Notes: a model not told the origin generated them from the letters alone. A stretch of DNA of 64,000 bases from Gimesia maris (GCF_008298035.1 NZ_CP042910.1:5347001-5411000), one strand, 5' to 3'. Numbered from the stretch's first letter, positions 19,755-29,539 are shown. Numbers and translations: made by a program.

Positions 19755-19835
19755 TCGGACACCCTCAGACCAGGCATGTCTGGCCTGAGGGCCCCTTGTT
19801 CATTCGCATTCCAACTGGTTCATGGTTGGGTATAG
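19755..19835 (+). mobile_element. 3'-end remnant of an IS3-family element
   Basis: The segment matches the right end of the IS3 element at 43672-44898, with CAGACCAGGCATG...CCTTGTTCAYTCGCATTCCAACTGG in the same order. The hairpin arms at 19762-19791 differ at their ends (CCCT/AGGG instead of TTTT/AAAA), yet the stem is kept. No transposase frame remains. Confidence 0.65.
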
Positions 19836-20262
19836 GGGGGATACACCAAGATCGAAAACTTTACATTGACCAAAACCATTCGTACTGCTGCTCTCTCACA
19901 TCAATTTCTTGTTCCGTTTTATTTGAGGGAGAAACATGAGGCGTTCCAGTTTGTAGAGCACTTTCGTTTTTATTACCGGTCTGTTGTTCGGCTGGGAATA
20001 CATCAGCCGTTGGTTCTGGTGTCTGAAGTGACAGATGCATGGTGACATAACCTTCTTGACTTAGAGGGAAACAAGGAGAAGAAATAGATATCGAATGACT
20101 GTGTTAGTACAGATCCGATAACGATCAGGAAATCAATACTTTGACTTCACATATGAAGAAAACGCTGAAGGGGAAGATCTCTTGAGCGTTATGTGTGAAG
20201 AAATATCTTATTTAGCAGGAAAATATGCTTGCCTGGAAATCAGCACTGCACTCCGCGAATGA

Positions 20263-20529
20263 GCAAAGACTGCTGATCAAAGATCTGTTTCCGATACCAT
20301 TCGTACTCAAATACGGAGAGACAAAGAGAAAGTACATTTTTACAAATCGAAGAGCTCATCATTGAGCAGTTTATCTCTGAGTTTTCCGTTGAAAAATTCA
20401 ATTTGGCTGATTTCTCAGCGAGCAATCTGGTCGGGTTTTATTGCAATTGGACTTCTACTGAACAATATATTTTGGGGCATCAGTCTCAAAATACTAAATA
20501 TTTCATCAGAAGATGCGTTTTTAATGTGA
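20263..20529 (+). pseudogene. Possible membrane-protein remnant
   Basis: A 88-codon open frame without an ATG, ending in TGA at 20527-20529. Its C-terminal part reads as a hydrophobic helix (AIWSGFIAIGLLL, NNIFWGISLKIL). A TTG start is possible. Length alone could arise by chance, so support is weak. It ends 48 bases before the next gene. Confidence 0.25.
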
Positions 20530-20577
20530 CGTAAGCGGCTCACAATTCAAACTCAAATTTAGAGAAGTAAAATCATC

Positions 20578-20979
20578 ATGCGAAGTCATTTTCTTAATCC
20601 ACTTTCTCGGGTGTTAGGCACCACTTGTCGTGCCATTAGTGTCACATTCAATTCGTTAGCATCTGCATGTGATGGCAGCGTACGAGAGCATACGGAATCC
20701 ATTCCTCTTGATCACGGTTTTGTTGAGGAACTCTCATTTCGTGAGGTTATTGAATGGATAACTACTAACGGGCCTCAGAATGTGAAGAGCGTTCGAGCAG
20801 TGCTATTGAAGGAACAACATGATCAGTTTCTCAAAGTCGTTACCGCTTTTCTTGATTCCGAGAACAATCTAATTATGGACTCCAGAGGAGTGCCATGCGG
20901 ACGTGCCCAAAGAGTTCGTAAAATTGATCTGGAACTGTCGGATTATTTCGGTGCTCAATCCATGATCGTCATTGAGTGA
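20578..20979 (+). CDS. Unknown 133-residue protein
   Basis: ATG start with a purine-rich AGAGAAG upstream. I do not recognise the family. The N-terminal 30 residues are amphipathic and the rest looks like a small soluble alpha/beta domain (VKSVRAVLLKE, FLKVVTAFLD). It is the first gene of a same-strand series leading to the tandem small TM proteins and the AAA+ ATPase, so it may belong to that cassette. The gap to the next gene is 120 bases. Confidence 0.6.
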   Translation: MRSHFLNPLSRVLGTTCRAISVTFNSLASACDGSVREHTESIPLDHGFVEELSFREVIEWITTNGPQNVKSVRAVLLKEQHDQFLKVVTAFLDSENNLIMDSRGVPCGRAQRVRKIDLELSDYFGAQSMIVIE

Positions 20980-21099
20980 CATAAATGGGAAGTCACTTTA
21001 TTCAATACTAAATCTTACGAAGTCAAAGGCGCTCGAGGGGCTGCCACCAAGTTGATTTACCCGAAAATTAACCTTCTTAATTACCAAATGGAGATTCAC

Positions 21100-21405
21100 A
21101 TGTTTGGAATGATTGGAACTCTTATCAGTCTTTTCGTTGGAGCAGCTGTAATCTATGCAGCAGTCCTGACTGTCAATGCTGTGATCAACTGGTTCAAATC
21201 ACGCGCATCTCTCGTCAATAGTGATGCTGATAACATCGCATTTACAATTCGCGAAAAACTAAATAACGGCGATTATTCCCTTTATCAGGGCATTTTCAAT
21301 CAGCGTACTAACACACTTTTGGATGGCCAAAAAATGGTTGGCGATCAAATGGATTCCGAATTGGCAAATCTGCACCGCACTCAGGAGATGGTGGTCTATC
21401 AGTAA
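21100..21405 (+). CDS. Small one-TM protein, paralogue A
   Basis: About 101 residues. Start chosen at ATG 21100 because GGAG lies 7 bases upstream (21089-21092); an earlier ATG (21088) and TTG (21052) are in frame. Residues about 4-30 form one TM helix (LISLFVGAAVIYAAVLTV), followed by INWFKSR and a soluble domain of about 60 residues with REKLNNGDYSLYQGIFN. It is a clear paralogue of the next gene (same helix, D/NWF(K/R) junction, L-x-x-G-[DN]-Y-x-[LV]-x-Q-G-[IV]-F-N motif). A broken third copy lies at 36566-36685. The family is unknown to me; I infer membrane anchors or sensors for the downstream ATPase. Confidence 0.75.
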   Translation: MFGMIGTLISLFVGAAVIYAAVLTVNAVINWFKSRASLVNSDADNIAFTIREKLNNGDYSLYQGIFNQRTNTLLDGQKMVGDQMDSELANLHRTQEMVVYQ

Positions 21406-21475
21406 TATCGTAGAGGATATTTCAATTTCCCAACGTCAACAGTCTATTGTTTTTCTAACACATAAGGAGCAGGAC

Positions 21476-21784
21476 ATGAGTTTTTGGAGCTTAGTTGGCA
21501 CCCTAATAACAGGTGCCATCATTGCAGGTATCGTAGTTACTGTCTTAAGTATCGATTCCATTGTTGACTGGTTCCGTGAGCAGCTAGGACATCGTCAAGT
21601 CAGTGACCGATTGGCCGTGACAATACTCCAGAACCTGGAACATGGTAACTACCAGGTCGTCCAAGGAGTCTTTAATACTTCAACTCAGGAATATGAGTCA
21701 CAACGCACAGTCAACTCCAGCGAAGTTGATCAGCAATTTTTATCAGCACACAATGAAGATGGCTTGGCAGTTTGGAATGTCTAA
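21476..21784 (+). CDS. Small one-TM protein, paralogue B
   Basis: About 102 residues, with ATG 21476 preceded by AAGGAG at 7 bases, a strong start. One TM helix (about residues 5-27, LVGTLITGAIIAGIVVTVLS) is followed by VDWFREQ and a soluble domain with LEHGNYQVVQGVFN. It aligns with the gene just upstream over nearly its full length, so the pair arose by tandem duplication. It ends 54 bases before the AAA+ ATPase gene and is probably co-transcribed. No enzymatic motif is visible. Confidence 0.75.
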   Translation: MSFWSLVGTLITGAIIAGIVVTVLSIDSIVDWFREQLGHRQVSDRLAVTILQNLEHGNYQVVQGVFNTSTQEYESQRTVNSSEVDQQFLSAHNEDGLAVWNV

Positions 21785-21838
21785 AATCAGTCATTATGTG
21801 AATCAACTACAGATATAAAACAATGGAGAGAATTTTTC

Positions 21839-22801
21839 ATGAAAGCTTCACGTATAAAATTTAATGGTCTTTCTTCAGCCTCGGAAAGTGAGCAGGCCAT
21901 GTTGCGTGCTCGCATAATCCGGGCGGTCGACGATTTCGAGGATCGAACGGGTATGACTGATATTGAGGTTCGAGCATGTCGTCGTAATGGCCATATGCCA
22001 TCGGGGGTTGCTGATACCTCGGAAAATAAGCTAACCGAAGATTTCAAGTTCGATCTTCAAGCCTGTCAACCAGAGTTCACTTTTGAACGGGTGTGCCTTC
22101 CGGAGAAAATCCGCGAAACAATGCTCTCCTCAGTGGCTACAATTGAGCACGAGCGAAAGCTCTTTGAGGAATGGGGCTTAAGTGAGATTCAAGCTCATGC
22201 TCGTGCAGCGATATTGTTTAATGGTCCTCCTGGTACCGGAAAGACAGCTACGGCACATGGCCTGGCAAGTCACCTTGGCCAGAAAATACTTAGTGTCACA
22301 ACCGCAGATTTGGAAAGTAAATACCTTGGAGAAGGCCCGAAGCTGGTGGCGGCATTTTTTGCAGCTGTTCGAGAACAGAACGCCCTGGCTTTCATTGATG
22401 AGGCAGACACTCTGCTCGGAAGTCGTATGAAGGTGACTCAGGGCTCTGAACGGGCAGCGAATTCAATGACAAGCCAATTGTTAATTGAGCTGGAAAAACA
22501 CAACGGTGTAGTTGTGTTTGCCACAAACTTAGTGGACAATATTGACCATGCATTCACCACCCGTGTTTTAAGAATTGACTTTCCACTTCCGGACAAAGGC
22601 ATGAGGTACGAATTATGGAAAAATCATCTTCCGGAAAAACTTCCATTGGATGGTGTCGATATTGATGCGCTATCAGAGATCGACGGTATCTGCGGGCGAG
22701 ACATTCGCAACGCGATTGTACTTGCTGCAAGTCGTGCTGTTTCAGCCAAGAAATTATCTGTAGCTCATGATGATATTCTATACGGTTTAAACAAGGCTTA
22801 A
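21839..22801 (+). CDS. AAA+ ATPase (spastin/FtsH-like core)
   Basis: A 320-residue single-domain AAA+ protein: an N-terminal region of about 100 residues, Walker A GPPGTGKT (about 129-136), Walker B LAFIDEADTLL (about 182-192), sensor-1 VVVFATNLVDN, arginine-finger region DHAFTTRVLRIDF and sensor-2 GRDIRNAI. Such ATPases form hexamers that unfold or remodel proteins. There is no protease or TM domain, so substrate choice must come from partners, perhaps the two small TM proteins directly upstream. GGAGAG precedes the ATG. A strong hairpin follows 25 bases after the stop. Confidence 0.9.
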   Translation: MKASRIKFNGLSSASESEQAMLRARIIRAVDDFEDRTGMTDIEVRACRRNGHMPSGVADTSENKLTEDFKFDLQACQPEFTFERVCLPEKIRETMLSSVATIEHERKLFEEWGLSEIQAHARAAILFNGPPGTGKTATAHGLASHLGQKILSVTTADLESKYLGEGPKLVAAFFAAVREQNALAFIDEADTLLGSRMKVTQGSERAANSMTSQLLIELEKHNGVVVFATNLVDNIDHAFTTRVLRIDFPLPDKGMRYELWKNHLPEKLPLDGVDIDALSEIDGICGRDIRNAIVLAASRAVSAKKLSVAHDDILYGLNKA

Positions 22802-22825
22802 ACTCGAAGGGATTTGTTTCAAGAT

Positions 22826-22858
22826 GGAAGTATAATTCTCTACTTGAGTTATACTTCC
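22826..22858 (+). terminator. 10-bp perfect hairpin after the AAA+ gene
   Basis: GGAAGTATAA (22826-22835) pairs perfectly with TTATACTTCC (22849-22858) around a 13-base loop. No T-tract follows, so it may be an RNA-processing hairpin or a weak terminator separating the ATPase gene from the sigma-like gene. Confidence 0.45.
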
Positions 22859-22959
22859 CCAGCAATCGCAATACTGTTTATCTCGATTTTAGTAATCTGG
22901 TTTTTAGTTTATATCGCGTATGTCACTTGTTTCACTTTGGCTCTGGATGACTGAAAAAG

Positions 22960-24114
22960 ATGGATGAACCGACTCTGAGTAATAATTTAGAAATGCTTCG
23001 TGAAGATATGCTGGCGGTTGCAAGAGTGTTTTCTCGTGATATTAATGACGCAGAAGATGCTGTTCAAAAGGCTTATATGAAAGCAAGTCAACGGGTTTCT
23101 CAGTTTGATCCTGGGACTGGGTTTGATCCAGGGGCTAGGTTCAAAGCTTGGCTATCCAGAATTGTTCGCCATTGCTGCATGGACATACTCCGCAAGCGTA
23201 AACGAGACGAGAGATTGAATCAAAGGCTTAGAGATAATAATGGTGTTCTAGGTCCAGGAGCTGCCCGTGAGATCATTTATGACAAAAATGTTGATGCGAC
23301 AACTGGCCTCAGTATGGCTAAACTATTCGGGATAACCCAATCATTTTTACTATCCCCCATTGCGGAGTGGAAAGAAAAACGCTCTGAAGAGATTAAGTCA
23401 GAGTTGACTTTAAAGGACCCGGATAATCGGGGTACACTCGAAAATAAATTATTTATTGTTGAGAACATTGAATGGGTTCTCGATTCGTCTACTTCTCTGG
23501 AAGAAATTCGTTCAAAATTACCACATAATATTCAAGACTCCAGGATTTCACAGATTCGCGTCCCGTTACGCGATGAATTGCGTGGCTACTTATTACTTCA
23601 TCAGCCGATGAGGGTTCTATGTATATTGGAATTTCCTCCCTGCATAGAAGATAGCGAGACTCGCTCAGAAGCGGGGGTCTTTTTTTCTTTGACTACTGGG
23701 GGCGAGAAGTACATCCTAAATGACGAAGGATGTGTGCGTATTGCCAAGTATATAGGAAAAAAAATGAAATGTGCGGATTCAAAAGGAAATCAAATTGAGT
23801 TCTTGGCAGATACAATCCTGTTTTCTATTGAGCATAAACAACTACCGGTAGGACGCCCGCATGGTATGAAATTGGAATGGCATTCTCGTATAGGAGATGT
23901 CAGCTCAATGGAACACGATGGAAGCAAGGCAAAAAGAATTGACGGAGAGTTAGAGAAAAAACCAGATTGGGGAATACCTCTTCATATTACCATCCCGCCA
24001 GGAAGTCCAACAGAAGAAACAGATCTTGTCTATGAATATCGCGAGAACCAGGCTAATACCCGTGAGCGGCAAAGTGGGAATTCCATCGATTTAAATTTGA
24101 AAGTCCGCCTTTAA
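22960..24114 (+). CDS. ECF sigma-like protein with unrelated C-terminal half
   Basis: 384 residues. Residues about 8-85 match sigma-70 region 2 of ECF factors: LAVARVFSRDINDAEDAVQKAY, then ARFKAWLSRIVRHCCMDILRK. A canonical region 4 is not evident; SLEEIRSKLPHN...SQIRV (about 185-205) may be a degenerate helix-turn-helix. The C-terminal 170 residues look beta-rich and I do not recognise them. It may be a promoter-specific switch for the cassette, or a sigma-derived adaptor in which region 2 only marks association, as in some CHAT-protease conflict operons. It is 25 bases from the next gene. Confidence 0.75.
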   Translation: MDEPTLSNNLEMLREDMLAVARVFSRDINDAEDAVQKAYMKASQRVSQFDPGTGFDPGARFKAWLSRIVRHCCMDILRKRKRDERLNQRLRDNNGVLGPGAAREIIYDKNVDATTGLSMAKLFGITQSFLLSPIAEWKEKRSEEIKSELTLKDPDNRGTLENKLFIVENIEWVLDSSTSLEEIRSKLPHNIQDSRISQIRVPLRDELRGYLLLHQPMRVLCILEFPPCIEDSETRSEAGVFFSLTTGGEKYILNDEGCVRIAKYIGKKMKCADSKGNQIEFLADTILFSIEHKQLPVGRPHGMKLEWHSRIGDVSSMEHDGSKAKRIDGELEKKPDWGIPLHITIPPGSPTEETDLVYEYRENQANTRERQSGNSIDLNLKVRL

Positions 24115-24139
24115 ACCTGCCTGAGAGGACGATTAGTTA

Positions 24140-25051
24140 ATGCGCACATCATTGGCAAAAAAACTTGGTTTACTAGTAAACGGCCGACCTATTAATGGTA
24201 AGGAGATCCGCTCTCTTCTGCGAGAGTCTATGTATGGCAGAGTCCCGAATCGTTATGTTCTTACACGGGCAATGGAGGCTGCTTTTCTGGACCTTGATAC
24301 CTACGAATGGTACCTTACACAGGTCGCAATCGTGAAAAATGGAGATTATGTCGATAACATGGCCCCACTCACAATGGACCAGCTCAACGGCATCTTAGAT
24401 GATGGTTTGCAATCTCTGTCAGATGATGAAATTAGTAAACTGGCTACAAACCCAATTGCCTTGATGTGTATGAGAGACGAAGTCTGGCGGGCCGATGGCG
24501 AAGCTTGGGAAGAAGTACAAACTCTCATTGGAGAAGAGCTTCTGGAAATCTGGTCTCCATCAGATGAAACACAGAAAGAGAGCTACCCTGGGATGCTATA
24601 TTCGACAGCGGCGGGACCGGTCAAGGCCGCTGTTTATGATTCATTTGCCGAACTTATTTTCAAGAAATCAGATGCCTGCCTGGTTATTTATGCAGAGAAC
24701 TCAATTACCTCTTCAAATGATGTCGGCATTATCTATGTATGGTGCTCGGAAGACGATGATTTACTTGAACTAAAGTTGCGCACTACATCGGGACTATTTG
24801 CCCCCCAACCTGGTGACACTGCCAGAGTAGTTATTTGTAACAGCACCGACCCCCCTGATGTAATAGAGTCTCGACTTCGAGATGTTGGTGCAGCATTTAA
24901 CGAAATGGGGTATGACGATGGTGAGATTATTATCTCTATGACCTTCCCTTTCGGCAAAGGAAAGCATATTGGGCTCGAACTTGGCCATAACTCTTCACCA
25001 GGTAGTCGCTCCTCTCGCTTCCTCGTTTTATTCAAACCCAATAGTAAATAG
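24140..25051 (+). CDS. Unknown 303-residue protein between sigma-like and CHAT genes
   Basis: ATG preceded by GAGAGGA at 13 bases. Not recognised. The N-terminal 110 residues are helical (LGLLVNGRPINGKEIRSLLRE, MDQLNGILDDGLQSLSDDEI) and residues about 150-300 look like a beta-rich domain. The second half is similar in size to the C-terminal half of the preceding sigma-like protein. A role as its antagonist or as adaptor for the CHAT protein is a guess from position only. The gap to the CHAT gene is 78 bases. Confidence 0.6.
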   Translation: MRTSLAKKLGLLVNGRPINGKEIRSLLRESMYGRVPNRYVLTRAMEAAFLDLDTYEWYLTQVAIVKNGDYVDNMAPLTMDQLNGILDDGLQSLSDDEISKLATNPIALMCMRDEVWRADGEAWEEVQTLIGEELLEIWSPSDETQKESYPGMLYSTAAGPVKAAVYDSFAELIFKKSDACLVIYAENSITSSNDVGIIYVWCSEDDDLLELKLRTTSGLFAPQPGDTARVVICNSTDPPDVIESRLRDVGAAFNEMGYDDGEIIISMTFPFGKGKHIGLELGHNSSPGSRSSRFLVLFKPNSK

Positions 25052-25129
25052 ACGGTCTCTTGAGATATCCGATTCGATTTACAATAACTGTTATCCCGAT
25101 TCCGCTATGAATATCAGGCAGGATTTGCG

Positions 25130-28100
25130 ATGAATACACTCAATATTGTGCCTGTTTTTTGGAAACAGCGGATTTCCAATCAGCTTGATAGCCTGCCACA
25201 GGAAAGTAGAGTTATTCACAATATATATTTAGATGCTTTAGAGCATCTTAATGATTGTGTTGTAAGACTAATCGATCGTTCGGAGAATCCGGCAAAAGTC
25301 CGTTACGCCCTAAGCTGTTCGGAAGAATCCGATTTTTTACAGTCGTTCCTGTGGTCTGAAAATACTTTTACTCCTGATTTTGCTATCAGGCAAGCAATCG
25401 AATGCGATGACATTCCAACTCGCCTTATTCTTTTGGCTTGTTCACTGTCATCCCCCGAAATGTCTTTGCCAGCGAACTCTGAGAAAGGCTTGAGGATAGC
25501 AACTGAATGCGCGTGGCTTCTGGCAGCCATGGGTGAATACTGTATTGCTTTCAACTTTCTGCGAAAATCTATCGATGCTTGTTGCCATCTCGATCAGACA
25601 GGTATTCGCGTGGAAATCAATGTTAAGAATTCTGTAGCAGTGGCTCTCGCAACTGGATTCGAGTCTCTTTACCTTCTATGTAGACTCGGAATAGATACAC
25701 TCCAGCCAGAACATGCGTTAGTCAGCATTGAACAATTCCTGGGGTTTTCCAAAGAGGCCCTTCAACAACGGCTGTATGGTCACGATCCAATTCAGTACCT
25801 GAGTGACATTTTCGGACAAGCTCCAAATGATGGCCTGGCTCGGTTCCTCGTGTTGTATTCAAAATGCCTGACACAATGCAACCAAGGCGACTTGGCTAAC
25901 CGTTTTTTACTTGCATCTGTCGGCCTTTATCCGAGTGACTTTAATGGAATGCACGCGATCGAAACTCAGATTGAAGCAATTCTTGCAGATGAAGGAGGAG
26001 ACCCAACTTCCTCAAAAGTAAAGACCCGATACTCTGGAAATGTGAGTAGCTCGAATTGGCTTCTCGCAGGTAAAAGACTCGGAGTCCGGAATAGTATGTT
26101 CCCCAGTACAAAAAGTAAGAATATATTTGAAAAAGTGGGACTTGCAATCAAAGGTGACATTACGCGGCGCTCGAAAGCTTGTCTCGACCCGCCATCGTTA
26201 TCCGACGAAGATCGGATTGACTTTTGTTTTGCGTTATCCTCAACATTCATTTCAGTGGGGAGGCCCTTAGTAGCCCTTGATGTGTGTGCGGGCTCTCTGT
26301 TTCGACAAGGGGTAAGTGAGAACGTTCCAGACGAGCTCAGAGGGGCTGATGAATCAGAGTTATTTTCCGCTGCGCTTGCCACACTTTTTTCTAATGATCG
26401 CCTGCGTCAGCTGAAATTAGGTGCACACCTCGTAGGGATCTTGCAGGGATATAGAGGTCATCAAAAAGGCAGGAAGCTCCTGCTTAATTTATTAGGTCTG
26501 GCCGACCTTGAGGGGAAACGACATCCGCGAGATCGCATTCGACAATCACTGGATGAGATAGTGCTAATTTCACCAGAACTTATCGTGGTAATCACTGATC
26601 AACTGCGAATGGCACTTGAGGCATCCTGTTTAAGGGGTTCTGCACGACTGGTTCTGGAAGAGGCAATTTCAACACTTTTAGAATTAAAGGTCCCAAAGTC
26701 ACCTTATCTGAATTTTCATTTTGTCAGATTGAGTGCTCATTCTAAGTTTATGACTGGGAATTCCGGCGAATGCGTGGAAATGATTGAAAAGAGTTTAGGC
26801 TCACTTAGGACTCCTGGCACTTCCAGAAGGTCCCAACACCATGCTCATGGTCAATCAATACAACATCCTGTATTCGCAAAACATCTTGATTTATTAGCTA
26901 ACGCCTATCGAGATTGTGGGCGTCTGGAAGATGCTTATCGAATGCAACTAAATCTATTGTGGCAAAGTTCTGAGTCACAAGCTGATAACACGCTTCGATG
27001 GGCGGCTATGTCAAATAGTCGTTTTGCCAGGTTAGAAACAACTCGGAACAAGGATTCTTACGAGTTTGAAAGTGATCGCTGGTTTGGTCCACTAGCAACT
27101 ACAAGAATTTGTCATTTGATCACAGAGGTAGCATCATCCTTGCACGCCGACGACTTGTCGGATGATGCATTTTATGTACTTCAGTTACTGCAGCATAAGA
27201 ACGCAGACTTATCAGATACGTCCCAGGGTATTCGATTTATACAATTCCCCCTCGTTGCCAGGGCAATTGTAAATGAGAATTCGTATATTCCCTGGCTGCG
27301 TTTTGCACAGATTTATGCAACCGTTGTTGAGCAGCTGGGGCTGGTAGACGATGCCGCAAAACTGCTTGAGTCGTTTATGAACTTGAACCAATCCTATTCA
27401 TTGAAAGAATATCCCCAAACCTGGTGGCTCAGTGAATTGCAAACACCTGAAAGGATAGAGCATCTGTTAACGTGGCTTATGCTTTCTCAAAAGACAAGTG
27501 ATCCTGATCGGTTACGAATCTGTGACGAAGTTGTGAAAGAAGTACAGGAACTCTCTGAGTTGGATATTCGAGGCTACTCAAACCGAATTGAGTTCTGGAA
27601 GCAGCTACAACGCCTTCGCTCCACAGCTCTCACTATAGGTCTTTCTGAGATTAAAGAACCAGGTGCTGGTATCTCATACACTGTGCCTGCTCTCTGTTGC
27701 AAGGTCAGTTATTGGCTTGAACAGTTAGATAATCGTATCATTCTTGAGCAAGCCATTTTACTAGACGCAGCGGTAACAAAACGGACTTCCAACCATGTAA
27801 GCTTGGAAAATACTTGGACAGATCTGCCAATAAAGATGGATAATGATGCATGGAGTGTAGTTTTAGAAGCTGCTCAGGATACTTATGATGGATGGTTAGA
27901 GAACTTGAAAGGTTATTCATTCGATAACGCAGCCATGAAATCGGGTTCCGTGACTACCCATATTCAAAGCAAGGAGTCAGAAGCAGAAGAGAAGATAGAG
28001 GCGATAGAGGAGCAATATGTAGACATAGACGACTTGGTCACAGAACGCTATTCAGAGTTGCTTTCTTTTGTGTCCAGTGGGTCGAGCATACCCGCATTAC

Positions 28101-29539
28101 TTCATGATAACAGCACATGGATTCGGGCAGCCTTTGACAATGCGGGTCGTCTATTTTGGTGGGGATTATTCAAACCACCCGGAGAGAATCAACTTAAGTT
28201 TCTCGGTATTCATATCAGTGATACTGATGCAAAAGAAGTAATCAACGATGTGAATCTAGAAACAGATGCTTGCATAGAAGCTATCTGGCATGTGGTTAAT
28301 ATAAATCGAAAGTCCCAAAGCAGTTTTTCGTCCCTACCCCCTGATACAGCGTATCAAGATCCCCAATGGCATAGCATTCAAGAACGTATTAGCGAGGCAT
28401 TAAATCACAAAAACAGTAGTGATGCAGATTTTTTAAAACCTGGCGATATCAAGGCCCTTAAAATACCTTTCCCGCGAATACTAAATCTATTAAGAGCGAT
28501 CAGGGACGAGTTTTTCTCAGATAATGGGAATTCAGATAATCGTCTATTACGTCTTTATGCTGCCTGGAAGCAATGCTATGAATACCTTTCACAGGATGGC
28601 GATGACTCTTCGATAATGCAGTGGAAGGACAAATCTTTGAATAATGTCTGTAGCAGGCAACTTGCCGTATGCAGTTATTTCTTTGATCTGTCTGAACTCG
28701 AAAATCATATAGAGAGCACGAGCCAATTGAAAATGCTCTTCTCAGTCGAAGGACCGCTTCACTCAGTACCACTTTCATGGCTATCTTATCGTGGACGACC
28801 GATATTTGAAGAAGCGGATGCGACAAATGTTGCCATTTCTCTCACATTGCATCGGCATCAGAGAATGAGAGAGACATCCAAAATGAATCGACCTTCTGTT
28901 TTTTGTGGTCTTTGGGAACAACCTGGTCAACGTAAATCATTTGGATTTCCAATACTGTGGCGTGGCGTTCAGAGATGGTCTGAAAAAAATGGAAATGGAC
29001 GCCATGAGCAAGTATGTTATGGGTGCTGTGATGATCCGCTACTTACTCCGAAGAATTTGATTTCAGCTACCCACTCAAAAAAGTGCGATATTTTTATCCT
29101 CGCCGGTCATGGCGTTGATGGCAAGTTCGGAATTGAGTTTTCTGGCGGGCAATCTCATTCACCAGCAAGCCTATGGCGGGGGGAAGGGGATTTTAGTAAT
29201 TGTTCTCTAATCGTTTTGCTGTCCTGCTCCGTTGGTCGGCTGAGGCATTCCTCAATCACGGATGTCCAAGGATTATATACTCGAATTCTCGCCAATGGTG
29301 GCGGTAACGTCGTTGCAGCTAAATGGGATGTTGATGATTGTTACGGAGCATCATTCTTGCTTGAGTTTCTTGATGAATACGCTCTAATTAATCGAAGGAA
29401 TGAGACTCTTGGAGTCGCGTTCAATAATGCCAGAAAGAAAGCATGGAAGCGGTATCTTTCTCAATTATCTTCAAAGGAAGTTGAGAAGGCGAAATGCCAC
29501 CATGCAATAGCCGCTTTTGACTATTTCGGGTATGCTTAA
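25130..29539 (+). CDS. Giant helical-repeat protein with C-terminal CHAT (caspase-like) protease
   Basis: 1469 residues. Residues about 1-1000 are alpha-helical, with TPR-like stretches (for example FAKHLDLLANAYRDCGRLED) and no TM segment. The last 250 residues are a CHAT caspase-fold domain: the catalytic His is His1327 in ILAGHG and the catalytic Cys is Cys1366 in LLSCSVGR, followed by GLYTRILANGGGNVVAAKW. CHAT proteases are cleaved-target effectors in bacterial immunity and programmed death, usually with helical sensor regions. The ATG follows AGGA. It is the likely effector of the cassette of ATPase, sigma-like and unknown proteins upstream. GC is lower than in the BREX genes. Confidence 0.88.
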   Translation: MNTLNIVPVFWKQRISNQLDSLPQESRVIHNIYLDALEHLNDCVVRLIDRSENPAKVRYALSCSEESDFLQSFLWSENTFTPDFAIRQAIECDDIPTRLILLACSLSSPEMSLPANSEKGLRIATECAWLLAAMGEYCIAFNFLRKSIDACCHLDQTGIRVEINVKNSVAVALATGFESLYLLCRLGIDTLQPEHALVSIEQFLGFSKEALQQRLYGHDPIQYLSDIFGQAPNDGLARFLVLYSKCLTQCNQGDLANRFLLASVGLYPSDFNGMHAIETQIEAILADEGGDPTSSKVKTRYSGNVSSSNWLLAGKRLGVRNSMFPSTKSKNIFEKVGLAIKGDITRRSKACLDPPSLSDEDRIDFCFALSSTFISVGRPLVALDVCAGSLFRQGVSENVPDELRGADESELFSAALATLFSNDRLRQLKLGAHLVGILQGYRGHQKGRKLLLNLLGLADLEGKRHPRDRIRQSLDEIVLISPELIVVITDQLRMALEASCLRGSARLVLEEAISTLLELKVPKSPYLNFHFVRLSAHSKFMTGNSGECVEMIEKSLGSLRTPGTSRRSQHHAHGQSIQHPVFAKHLDLLANAYRDCGRLEDAYRMQLNLLWQSSESQADNTLRWAAMSNSRFARLETTRNKDSYEFESDRWFGPLATTRICHLITEVASSLHADDLSDDAFYVLQLLQHKNADLSDTSQGIRFIQFPLVARAIVNENSYIPWLRFAQIYATVVEQLGLVDDAAKLLESFMNLNQSYSLKEYPQTWWLSELQTPERIEHLLTWLMLSQKTSDPDRLRICDEVVKEVQELSELDIRGYSNRIEFWKQLQRLRSTALTIGLSEIKEPGAGISYTVPALCCKVSYWLEQLDNRIILEQAILLDAAVTKRTSNHVSLENTWTDLPIKMDNDAWSVVLEAAQDTYDGWLENLKGYSFDNAAMKSGSVTTHIQSKESEAEEKIEAIEEQYVDIDDLVTERYSELLSFVSSGSSIPALLHDNSTWIRAAFDNAGRLFWWGLFKPPGENQLKFLGIHISDTDAKEVINDVNLETDACIEAIWHVVNINRKSQSSFSSLPPDTAYQDPQWHSIQERISEALNHKNSSDADFLKPGDIKALKIPFPRILNLLRAIRDEFFSDNGNSDNRLLRLYAAWKQCYEYLSQDGDDSSIMQWKDKSLNNVCSRQLAVCSYFFDLSELENHIESTSQLKMLFSVEGPLHSVPLSWLSYRGRPIFEEADATNVAISLTLHRHQRMRETSKMNRPSVFCGLWEQPGQRKSFGFPILWRGVQRWSEKNGNGRHEQVCYGCCDDPLLTPKNLISATHSKKCDIFILAGHGVDGKFGIEFSGGQSHSPASLWRGEGDFSNCSLIVLLSCSVGRLRHSSITDVQGLYTRILANGGGNVVAAKWDVDDCYGASFLLEFLDEYALINRRNETLGVAFNNARKKAWKRYLSQLSSKEVEKAKCHHAIAAFDYFGYA

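Larger units (their letters stand above)
19137..20262. other. Long non-coding or decayed intergenic region
   Basis: More than 1.1 kb with no supported gene. It contains a perfect 16-base palindrome (19472-19487) and an IS3 end remnant (about 19755-19835). Several short open frames have unlikely composition and no ribosome-binding site. This is probably decayed mobile DNA. Confidence 0.5.
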
